The notes below the pieces were generated by a model. The model did no database searches and had not been told where the DNA came from. It was given only the letters and a program-made list of their open reading frames with translations. From NCBI GenBank assembly GCA_046262495.1, contig JBHEMR010000001.1:1-10136 (forward strand): 10,136 nucleotides of DNA, read 5' to 3'. The DNA is from GCA-003244245 sp046262495 (GTDB lineage: Bacteria; Actinomycetota; Actinomycetes; Mycobacteriales; Pseudonocardiaceae). Both the position numbers and the translations under genes were made by a program. This document shows, in pieces, positions 1 to 5,079 of the stretch; position 1 is the stretch's first letter, and each line of letters starts with the position of its first letter.

Positions 1-135
1 GACCAGGCGCCGGCTTCCTGGCGGGCGCCGGAACAATGGTCACCGTGGGCTGAGTTCAACGAGCTGTACGAGCAGATGGGACGCTTGCTGCCTGATGTCT
101 GGGGCACCGGCCCGGACCGCGCAGGCGGATGGTGG
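1..135 (+). pseudogene. Hsp20 N-terminal segment, out of frame with the rest
   Basis: Frame 1 is open from the window edge and reads through about residue 45, including QWSPWAEFNELYEQMGRLL and ending near GGWW. This looks like the N-terminal arm of actinobacterial Hsp20 proteins, where a W-x-P-[FW]-x-E-[FL] stretch precedes the alpha-crystallin domain. The domain itself continues in frame 3 from about position 132, so one base is missing (or two are extra) in the GC-rich run around 130-147. The true start codon lies just left of the window. A sequencing error, a real disabling mutation, or a programmed shift cannot be told apart here. Confidence 0.55.
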
Positions 136-449
136 CGGCCGCGGCGGACGTGGAGGAGACCGCCGAGGCCTACCTGGCCGAGCTGGAACTGCCCGGGGTG
201 AAGCAGGAGGACATCTCAGTCGAGCTGAGCGGCGGGGAGCTCACCGTGTCAGGTGAGATGAAGGAGCGGGAACGAGTAGGTTTCCTGCGCACCCAGACCC
301 GGCGAGTCGGCCGGTTTGACTACCGCCTGAGCTTGCCCGCCGACATCGAGGAGGACCAGGTGAGCGCATCACTGTCGAACGGAGTGCTCACCGTGCGAGT
401 GCCTAAGGCCGCGAAATCCCGGCCTCGCAAGATTGCGATCACCAGCTGA
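129..449 (+). CDS. hsp20: Hsp20/alpha-crystallin small heat-shock protein (5' part frame-broken)
   Basis: This is an ATP-independent holdase chaperone of the cytoplasm; family members bind unfolding proteins as oligomers. The ORF gives 106 residues and consists almost wholly of the alpha-crystallin domain. Visible hallmarks are ADVEET...YLAELELPGVKQEDI at residues 6-30, the ELTVSGE strand, the SLSNGVLTVRVPK motif near residues 80-93, and a C-terminal I-x-I anchor (KIAITS). Family members are usually 140-160 residues. The missing N-terminal arm is present upstream in frame 1, so the ATG at 129 is probably only the first start in this frame and not the native one. If the frame break is real, the product would be an arm-less chaperone with altered oligomerisation. 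A perfect hairpin follows the stop. Confidence 0.85.
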   Translation: MVAAAADVEETAEAYLAELELPGVKQEDISVELSGGELTVSGEMKERERVGFLRTQTRRVGRFDYRLSLPADIEEDQVSASLSNGVLTVRVPKAAKSRPRKIAITS

Positions 450-470
450 GCAGGTTTCCTCGCTTCTTAC

Positions 471-509
471 CGGCCGGTGGAGGTGCCCAGTGGGGCGCTC
501 CACCGGCCG
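471..509 (+). terminator. Perfect 12-bp hairpin after hsp20
   Basis: CGGCCGGTGGAG at 471-482 pairs perfectly with CTCCACCGGCCG at 498-509. Inside the loop, GCCC (485-488) can also pair with GGGC (493-496). No T-run follows, which is common for GC-rich actinobacterial terminators. It lies 22 bases after the Hsp20 stop and 40 bases before the next -10-like box, so it probably ends the hsp20 transcript. Confidence 0.6.
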
Positions 510-548
510 CGGCGTGTGAGCAGGTGTCCCCACGCCGGACAGATCCCC

Positions 549-554
549 TAATCT
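549..554 (+). promoter_or_regulatory. Candidate -10 box for a leaderless fatty acid hydroxylase transcript
   Basis: TAATCT fits the TAnnnT -10 pattern and ends 6 bases before the ATG at 561. No Shine-Dalgarno sequence precedes that ATG. This spacing is what is expected when transcription starts at the start codon. No convincing -35 box is visible. Confidence 0.4.
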
Positions 555-560
555 GCTGGT

Positions 561-1220
561 ATGGCGCCAAGTCGGTCGGAAATCCTCAGCGCTGCACCTC
601 CGATGTTCAAGTCGCGACTGTTGAATTCGCTGACCCGGACCCACCCTGCCGTGCCGCTGGTGCTGTATGGCCCGGCGATCTTGGCGCTGGCGGTGTGGGG
701 CGTACAGCGGGTTGGCGTCCTGGTCGCGATCGCGCTGATGGTCGGGGGCTACCTCACCTGGACCCTGACGGAGTATTGGGTGCATCGTGTGGTGTTTCAT
801 TTCCAGCCGCGTGGCCGGCGGAGCGAATCGTTCGTGTGGGCTATTCATGGGGTGCATCACGACTATCCCAATGACCCGCGGCGGGTCGTTGCGTCGCCAG
901 CAGCGAGCGTTCCGATCGGTGCCGCAGCGGCGGCCCTGTCCTGGCTGATGTTGCCGGGGGCCTGGTGGCTGCCGTTCGCGGCTGGCTGGGGTGGTGGGTA
1001 TCTCGCCTATGACCTGCTGCACGCGTACCTGCATGTCGGCCGGCCGAGGACGGCGCTGGTCCGCTGGCTGCGGGCGCGGCATCTGCGCCACCACTTCGCG
1101 AACGCCCGAGGAGACTTCGGCGTCAGCGCGCCGTATTGGGATTATGTCTTCCGCACCGCGCTACCGGGCCGCCTACCACGCCGTAAGCCCGTTCGGGAGG
1201 CGATGATGCTGCGAGGCTGA
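561..1220 (+). CDS. Fatty acid hydroxylase / sterol desaturase family membrane protein
   Basis: This is a 219-residue membrane protein of the fatty acid hydroxylase superfamily (PF04116-like), a di-iron enzyme class that hydroxylates lipid acyl chains or related substrates. The metal-binding histidine boxes are all present: HRVVFH at 75-80, HGVHH at 96-100, HAYLH at 154-158, and HLRHH at 174-178. The end carries the usual GVSAPYWDYVF. Hydrophobic segments lie around 33-47, 52-70 and 115-150. The order HxxxxH, HxxHH, HxxxH, HxxHH is most like fatty acid 2-hydroxylases, but beta-carotene hydroxylases share the boxes, so the substrate is unknown. An alternative ATG at 603 would remove 14 residues and no histidines. 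ATG 561 is preferred because a TAATCT box sits 6 bases ahead of it. The gene converges with the BrxD-like operon. Confidence 0.85.
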   Translation: MAPSRSEILSAAPPMFKSRLLNSLTRTHPAVPLVLYGPAILALAVWGVQRVGVLVAIALMVGGYLTWTLTEYWVHRVVFHFQPRGRRSESFVWAIHGVHHDYPNDPRRVVASPAASVPIGAAAAALSWLMLPGAWWLPFAAGWGGGYLAYDLLHAYLHVGRPRTALVRWLRARHLRHHFANARGDFGVSAPYWDYVFRTALPGRLPRRKPVREAMMLRG

Positions 1221-1283
1221 ATATGGCAGGAGCGAATGTGCGACCAAGCTGACAAGCTCCGCAGTGTGCCGCGCTGCGCCTAT

Positions 1284-1312
1284 GCCCCCGGCCTGCGCCG
1301 GCATCGTGGGGC
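1284..1312. terminator. Composite hairpin between convergent genes
   Basis: GCCCC at 1284-1288 can pair with GGGGC at 1308-1312, and inside it CGGC (1289-1292) pairs with GCCG (1297-1300) around a CTGC loop. It lies in the 164-base gap between the stop of the fatty acid hydroxylase and the stop of the minus-strand operon, so a bidirectional terminator is plausible. There is no T-run, and no gene is seen in this gap. Confidence 0.3.
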
Positions 1313-1384
1313 GGCGACCCGGACCTTGCCGAGGAGTCGCCAAGGACTGCGCCGAACCGGCCGACACTGCGGACCAGGGTCCGG

Positions 1385-2638
1385 CTACTGCCAGCGGTCA
1401 GCTTGCTCCTCCTTAACGTCGAGATCGGGCTGCTCGGCATAGCTGAAGGTGATGGGGGACACCTCGGTGCGCGGGTGGTATGAGGGGTCGAGCCGAACGA
1501 GGTCCCACTCGTTGATCCAGGCCCGCACGTACTGGCGCATCCGGGTGGTGCCGAGCCGTTCGAGACCGGTCACGTCGGGGGCGTTCCAGCCGAAGGCCTC
1601 GGAGTGGAGGATCTTGAGCCGCTGGTAGGCGTAGTCGAGTTCGTCGGCGTCTGGGGCGGTGAGCAGCAGCATGTCGCGCTCGATCAGACCCATTGCCGTC
1701 TCAGCCCGGGAGGCGATCTCGTCCCATTCAGCTGACTGCTTGGCGCGCAGCTTCGCCGGCACCACCTGCCGGTCGTTCTTCGCCGTGAGCACGGCGGCGT
1801 CGAAGTCGTCGGTCATCGCCAGCACGGTCGCGAGCGGGGACACCGGGTCATCGGCGTCCGGTTGCAGCCAGCAGGCCAGCTCGGCGTAGGAGCGGCCCCG
1901 TTGCTGCAAGGTATAGCGCCCGATCAGCTCGACCTCGTCGAACAGCAGTACCCAGCCCTCGCAGCCGGCGGCGACGAGCAGCCGGGCCAGGAACCGGAAC
2001 CGCTGACGAGCCAGCTCTCGCGCGGGCACCGCGGCCAGCGCCGGACGTCCCAGCCCGGCGAACTTGGCGTGCCGGCGGACCTCGGCGACGGCGAGACGGT
2101 CCCCGGACCAGAACCTGACGATCGCGTCGGCGAAGTTGTCCTCACCGGCCTGAACTCGCGGGAACAGGGTCAGCGTCAACGGGAACCACTCGTCGACCGG
2201 GGCGCCGGGACCACCGGCCCAGCGCATCAGCTCGGCGAAGGGCGGGCTCTCGGGATCTAGGCCCGCGGCTGCCTCGGCCACCGCGCCGACCGCCCCGTCG
2301 GGCAGCACCGCGGACTCCACCGCGGCGCGCAGCACCTTGGCCGGGTCGTGCAGCGGCGTCTCCTTGCTGACCACGATGCGGCTCACCGCGTACCCCCGGT
2401 CCAGGCTCAGGTGGGTCAGGTGTTCCAGGACGTGGCTCTTGCCCGCGCCGAACCCGCCACCGAGCAACAGTCCTCGTGGTCCGGTGCGGACCTGGCCGAT
2501 CCCGTCGATCAGGGTGGTGAAACGGTCCTCGATGTCGGACTGGCCACTGCCCAGCGCGGTCACCGCGTCCCTGCTCGGCACCCCCGACCGCAGGGCCTCG
2601 ACCGCGCGTCGCGCGGCGAGCCGGCCCGAGGTGTTCAT
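1385..2638 (-). CDS. BrxD-like (DUF2791) P-loop ATPase, third gene of operon
   Basis: This 417-residue protein belongs to the BREX-system ATP-binding family (BrxC/BrxD, formerly DUF2791). The N-terminus has the family opening RAVEALRSGVPSRDAV (11-26). Walker A is GGFGAGKSH at 61-69, followed by the conserved VVSKETPLHDPAKV (89-102). Walker B is VLLFDEVE (230-237), followed by a YAEL segment. Length and layout match BrxD, a cytoplasmic ATPase of type 2 BREX and related defence systems whose exact role is unsettled. The ATG at 2636-2638 overlaps the upstream stop as ATGA and is preceded by GGAGG. The reading frame stays open far upstream, but that stretch is antisense-like low-complexity sequence opposite the second gene's own coding frame, so the longer start is rejected. 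The protein ends after a charged C-terminus. No helicase follows; the next gene is convergent. Confidence 0.88.
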   Translation of the reverse strand: MNTSGRLAARRAVEALRSGVPSRDAVTALGSGQSDIEDRFTTLIDGIGQVRTGPRGLLLGGGFGAGKSHVLEHLTHLSLDRGYAVSRIVVSKETPLHDPAKVLRAAVESAVLPDGAVGAVAEAAAGLDPESPPFAELMRWAGGPGAPVDEWFPLTLTLFPRVQAGEDNFADAIVRFWSGDRLAVAEVRRHAKFAGLGRPALAAVPARELARQRFRFLARLLVAAGCEGWVLLFDEVELIGRYTLQQRGRSYAELACWLQPDADDPVSPLATVLAMTDDFDAAVLTAKNDRQVVPAKLRAKQSAEWDEIASRAETAMGLIERDMLLLTAPDADELDYAYQRLKILHSEAFGWNAPDVTGLERLGTTRMRQYVRAWINEWDLVRLDPSYHPRTEVSPITFSYAEQPDLDVKEEQADRWQ

Positions 2639-3642
2639 CGGACCACCTCCAGGCGGGTTTCCAGCCGGACCAGGGCGGCGAACGGGTTGGCGCGGCGGCG
2701 GTCGCGGATCTCGTCGATGACCCGCAGGTGCAGGGCGCTGTAAGCGGGCAGGCCGCGGGTGTCGTCGGTGACCAGCTCGGGTGGCACCGTCACCGCAACG
2801 AACGCGCCGCGCAGGTTGTCGGTGGCGTCGACGAGCTGGCGCAGCACCTCGTAGGCGTCGAGCACCGCGGCCTTGCTGTAGTAGTGGCCGGCTCGCTGTT
2901 CCAGCGGGGGACGGCGGGCGACCGCGAGCCGGCTCAGGTCGACATCCAGTACGAGACCCGACCCCGTGACGCGGGCCCGCCACGCCGCCAGCGACACAAG
3001 CAACGACCGCGCGTTGTGCCGCGCAACCCGCCCGTACAGCGAGGCGGACTTCAGCATCCGCAGGGCGACAGGCTCGACCCGCAGCCAGGCCAGCACCGCG
3101 TCCCGTTCGGCGTGGAGGACATCGCCGGTGCCCAGCTCGCACTGGCACAGCCGCAACACCGCCAGCCGGAACTCCCGGTCCAGCGACGGGTCGCGCAGCA
3201 CCGCGGCTTCCAGGTGCCGGCGCATGCTCCGAGCGGCCTCCGGCACGGCGACGTCGTGGTGCGCGGCGACCGTGGCGACAGCCAGCTCGTCGGGCGCGCG
3301 GGGCGGCAGGCCCAGCGACTCCCACCCGACGCGCACCTGGCGTCGCGCGAGATCACACCAGTCGACCTGGCGGGCGACGGCGGCGAAGAGCTGGTCAATC
3401 AGGTGCACCCGGTGATCCGCCGCGTCCACCCCGACGCACAGATATCCCTCCGCGTCCGCGATGGATGTCAGGCTGCGATGCCAGCGCATCGCGACCTCGT
3501 CGCTGCCGGCTACGACGAAGCGCACTGCAGCCCCTCCGGCCCGGACGTAGTCACCCAGGTACTCCTTGGACACGAACTCGGCGTACTCCTCGGGCCCCAG
3601 CCCGATCCCGCCCGCGGGCAGGCCACCACGGATCTCGCTCAT
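2635..3642 (-). CDS. BrxC/BrxD-like (DUF2791) protein with degenerate nucleotide site, second gene of operon
   Basis: This is a 335-residue protein. By eye it has the same architecture as the downstream ATPase: an N-terminal alpha/beta core, a helical middle with AVLAWLRVEP (182-191) resembling the family's WLxGE segment, and a GLVLDVDLSRLA strand (229-240) where the partner has VLLFDEVE. Near the C-terminus, LPAYSALHLRVIDEIRDRR resembles the family's ALRQRL region. The Walker A position reads AGSDEVAMRW (45-54) instead of GxxxxGK[ST], and the Walker B glutamate is replaced by valine (D233-V234). It therefore probably does not hydrolyse ATP and may be a structural or regulatory partner of the intact ATPase. 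It overlaps both neighbours by 4 bases (ATGA at 3642-3639 and 2638-2635), so co-translation is likely. The family assignment is my alignment by eye, not a search result. Confidence 0.75.
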   Translation of the reverse strand: MSEIRGGLPAGGIGLGPEEYAEFVSKEYLGDYVRAGGAAVRFVVAGSDEVAMRWHRSLTSIADAEGYLCVGVDAADHRVHLIDQLFAAVARQVDWCDLARRQVRVGWESLGLPPRAPDELAVATVAAHHDVAVPEAARSMRRHLEAAVLRDPSLDREFRLAVLRLCQCELGTGDVLHAERDAVLAWLRVEPVALRMLKSASLYGRVARHNARSLLVSLAAWRARVTGSGLVLDVDLSRLAVARRPPLEQRAGHYYSKAAVLDAYEVLRQLVDATDNLRGAFVAVTVPPELVTDDTRGLPAYSALHLRVIDEIRDRRRANPFAALVRLETRLEVVR

Positions 3643-4493
3643 CCTGTGTCCTCCTCACTTCGGTCCGACTCGCTGCGGTCCGACTCGCTGCGATCCGACT
3701 CGACCGCGATACCCCAGTACCGCTGTTGCTGCCCGCTCATGGCCACCGTGGTGAGCACACCGGCCTGGCGGATGCCCGAGCTGGCCGCCCAGCGCAGCCG
3801 CTGTCCGCCGGGACCGGCGGTCTCACCGCTCTGGTCGAGCAGGTACAGATCGCGGGCGAACTCGGCGCGGGTGTAGTCACGGGACTGCCCGGGCAGCAGC
3901 GTCAGCGCGCTGTAGATGTCAAGCAGCCGCACGACCGCGCCAGTCACCTTGCCCTGCCTGGCGACGACAAGGTCGTAGGCGCTGACCAGGCTCGCCAGGA
4001 ACGGCGCCGGCTTGAACCGGGGCCCGGCCCGCTGCGCCTTGGCCAGCTGAGCGACCACGACCGACGGTCGGATCCCACGGGCCCGCTTGCGGTCGATCTC
4101 CAGTGCGGCTTCGCCGGGCAACACCCGCACGATCGACGGGTAGCACAGCAGCCGGTCGTCGTCGGCGAACATGGCGACGTCCGCGGCTTCGGCCGCGGTG
4201 AGCAGCTCCTTGGCGTATGCACCGGAGCCGAGCATGTCGACTTCGTCGACGTCGTAGGCGGTGGCCACCACGCCCACTCGCTGCACGACCTCACCGGCCA
4301 TCGCCTGCACCGCGTCCAAGACCCGGCGCAACTCCCGCACCTGGCCCGACGCGGCCGCAGCGTGGGCCCGCTTCAGCTCGCGGGCCAACGAGGCGACGGC
4401 CTTGCTGCTGGCCTCCACCGCACTTTCTACCCTGGCGAGCGCGCCCTCCAGGCCGGTCGTGTCCTGGTTGCTGTCTGTTTCCTCGTCCTGCAT
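3639..4493 (-). CDS. Coiled-coil protein of unknown family, first gene of the BrxD-like operon
   Basis: I do not recognise this 284-residue protein. Residues 1-12 are acidic. Residues 14-70 are a heptad-like helical stretch (LEGALARVESAVEASSKAV and on) that predicts a coiled coil. The middle (75-240) looks like a compact alpha/beta domain with the segments LLCYPSIVRVLPGEAALEIDRKR and FLASLVSAYDLVVARQGKV, the latter resembling a helical, DNA-binding-like region, but no known motif is complete. The C-terminus reads VRLLDIYSALTLLPG, then a GQQQRYWGIAVE strand, then a repeated SDRSE tail. There is no signal peptide and no clear membrane segment. The stop overlaps the start of the pseudo-ATPase gene (ATGA), so all three proteins are probably made together and may act as one complex. 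ATG 4493 has no clear Shine-Dalgarno, but a TACTCT box lies 7 bases upstream. Confidence 0.8.
   Translation of the reverse strand: MQDEETDSNQDTTGLEGALARVESAVEASSKAVASLARELKRAHAAAASGQVRELRRVLDAVQAMAGEVVQRVGVVATAYDVDEVDMLGSGAYAKELLTAAEAADVAMFADDDRLLCYPSIVRVLPGEAALEIDRKRARGIRPSVVVAQLAKAQRAGPRFKPAPFLASLVSAYDLVVARQGKVTGAVVRLLDIYSALTLLPGQSRDYTRAEFARDLYLLDQSGETAGPGGQRLRWAASSGIRQAGVLTTVAMSGQQQRYWGIAVESDRSESDRSESDRSEEDTG
3661..3703 (-). repeat. 15-bp tandem repeat coding for SDRSE
   Basis: On the + strand the unit CGGTCCGACTCGCTG occurs twice exactly (3661-3675, 3676-3690), followed by a third, partial and slightly changed copy (CGATCCGACTCGA, 3691-3703). Read on the - strand it gives three SDRSE units near the C-terminus of the 284-residue protein. 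The period is a multiple of three, so copy-number change would keep the frame. Confidence 0.9.
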
Positions 4494-4500
4494 GGCCGAG

Positions 4501-4506
4501 AGAGTA
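4501..4506 (-). promoter_or_regulatory. Candidate -10 box for leaderless start of the BrxD-like operon
   Basis: TACTCT on the minus strand fits TAnnnT and ends 7 bases before the ATG at 4493. No ribosome binding site lies in between, so a leaderless transcript is plausible. A -35 box is not evident. A second, stronger promoter is seen further upstream at 4888-4917. Confidence 0.35.
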
Positions 4507-4701
4507 TCCGTCGATTCGACGCCGTGGCCGCCCGGTGGTTCCTCGCCGGCTAGCCACAGCCACCCTGTTCTAGCCGGCGCCGATCAGCCGCCTTCCTCAA
4601 CATCGACGGCTGGGACCGGCTACCCAGGAACAGCAGGAGCGCGTGATGGCACCATGGCGGACATCGCCCGCCTTTGCGGCAGCTGACGCCATGCACAGGA
4701 A

Positions 4702-4729
4702 AGGGGCCCGACCGAAGGGTCGGGCCCCT
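4702..4729 (-). terminator. Strong intrinsic-type terminator hairpin
   Basis: AGGGGCCCGACC (4702-4713) and GGTCGGGCCCCT (4718-4729) form a perfect 12-bp stem with a 4-base loop. On the minus strand it is followed by TTCCTG, with the last T of the stem giving TTT, a weak U-tract. On the + strand it is followed by AAGAAGG, so termination fits the minus direction better. It lies between the promoter at 4888-4917 and the operon start at 4493. Confidence 0.7.
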
Positions 4730-4882
4730 AAGAAGGGATAAACTTGTCCTGGTTCCGATGTACGCCGAAATATGCAGCGACCACCTCCACGGAGACCGTT
4801 CCTCAACCTCCTACGTTCCTGTACACCTGCCTTTGCGCTGCCTCGTGCGAGCGCTTCTCGGACTGTCCACCGTTGTTGTCGG
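4702..4882 (-). ncRNA. Candidate small RNA or attenuated leader upstream of the BrxD-like operon
   Basis: Transcription from the minus-strand promoter would begin near 4882 and end at the hairpin 4729-4702, giving an RNA of about 180 bases. Inside it, GCGCCG at the 5' end (about 4885-4880) can pair with CGGCGT further down, and GCAGCG with CGCTGC, which suggests a folded molecule. ACGG-TCT-CCGT is a further local hairpin. I compared it by eye with 6S, SRP, 6C and common riboswitch signatures and found no match. It points in the same direction as the three-gene operon, so it may instead be a leader whose terminator controls read-through. Start and end are estimates. Confidence 0.4.
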
Positions 4883-4887
4883 CGCAT

Positions 4888-4917
4888 TTTCTAACAGCTG
4901 CCGCCGGAAGCTGTCAA
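4888..4917 (-). promoter_or_regulatory. Sigma-70-like promoter reading toward the BrxD-like operon
   Basis: On the minus strand a consensus -35 TTGACA (4917-4912) is followed after 18 bases by TAGAAA (4893-4888); at 17 bases the alternative is TTAGAA. This is the best promoter match in the window. The next minus-strand element is the hairpin at 4729-4702. Confidence 0.55.
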
Positions 4918-5067
4918 GTCCCCCAAGCACAGTTGCCGAGCGCGGAGCCGCGGACTGCGAAGCGGACCGGCCACTGGGTACAGAGGGCTCCGCGGAGCGC
5001 CGACCATGGGACACTTTCATGACTGGCGTGGCCGCGTCCGAGTCTGCACCGCCGTGACCGTCCGTCG

Positions 5068-5073
5068 AGGAGG
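5068..5073 (+). promoter_or_regulatory. Ribosome binding site of the amino acid permease
   Basis: AGGAGG ends 6 bases before the ATG at 5080 and fixes this start codon. It contrasts with the leaderless-looking starts of several other genes here. No clear promoter was found for this gene. Confidence 0.8.
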
Positions 5074-5079
5074 TGGGCC

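Larger units (their letters stand above)
4494..5079. other. 586-base intergenic region with regulatory elements and no convincing gene
   Basis: This gap separates the divergent BrxD-like operon and amino acid permease. It contains the operon-proximal -10 box (4501-4506), a perfect terminator-like hairpin (4702-4729), a minus-strand promoter (4888-4917), a 12-base palindrome GCTCCGCGGAGC (4987-4998), and the permease ribosome binding site (5068-5073). Open frames here have no family motifs and run across the hairpin, so I do not call a protein gene. Confidence 0.6.

Noticed and set aside
1259..1372. Distant 9-bp inverted pair (CCGCAGTGT and ACACTGCGG)
   Set aside because: The arms are about 96 bases apart with no supporting structure; chance is likely in GC-rich DNA.
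2639..3325. A 229-residue N-terminal extension of the BrxD-like ATPase
   Set aside because: It is Ala/Arg/Pro-rich with no family likeness and lies opposite in frame to the well-supported second gene; the ATG at 2638 has GGAGG and the ATGA overlap.
2728..4553. Long + strand frames across the operon (over 350 residues)
   Set aside because: Low-complexity translations antisense to the three operon genes; typical GC-rich shadow frames.
4590..4690. Possible peroxidase (DyP-like) scrap reading NIDGWDRL then EQQERVM after a frame change
   Set aside because: Only about 15 residues fit loosely, and the diagnostic GR-x-K and heme histidine parts are absent; probably chance.
4702..4882. 6S RNA, SRP RNA, 6C RNA, or common riboswitch (c-di-AMP, TPP, glycine) identity for the candidate RNA
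   Set aside because: No conserved signature of any of these was found by eye, so only a generic small RNA/leader is proposed.
4597..4887. Minus-strand 96-residue frame starting at 4887
   Set aside because: It begins right after a -10 box and runs straight through the terminator hairpin; no motif and no ribosome site.
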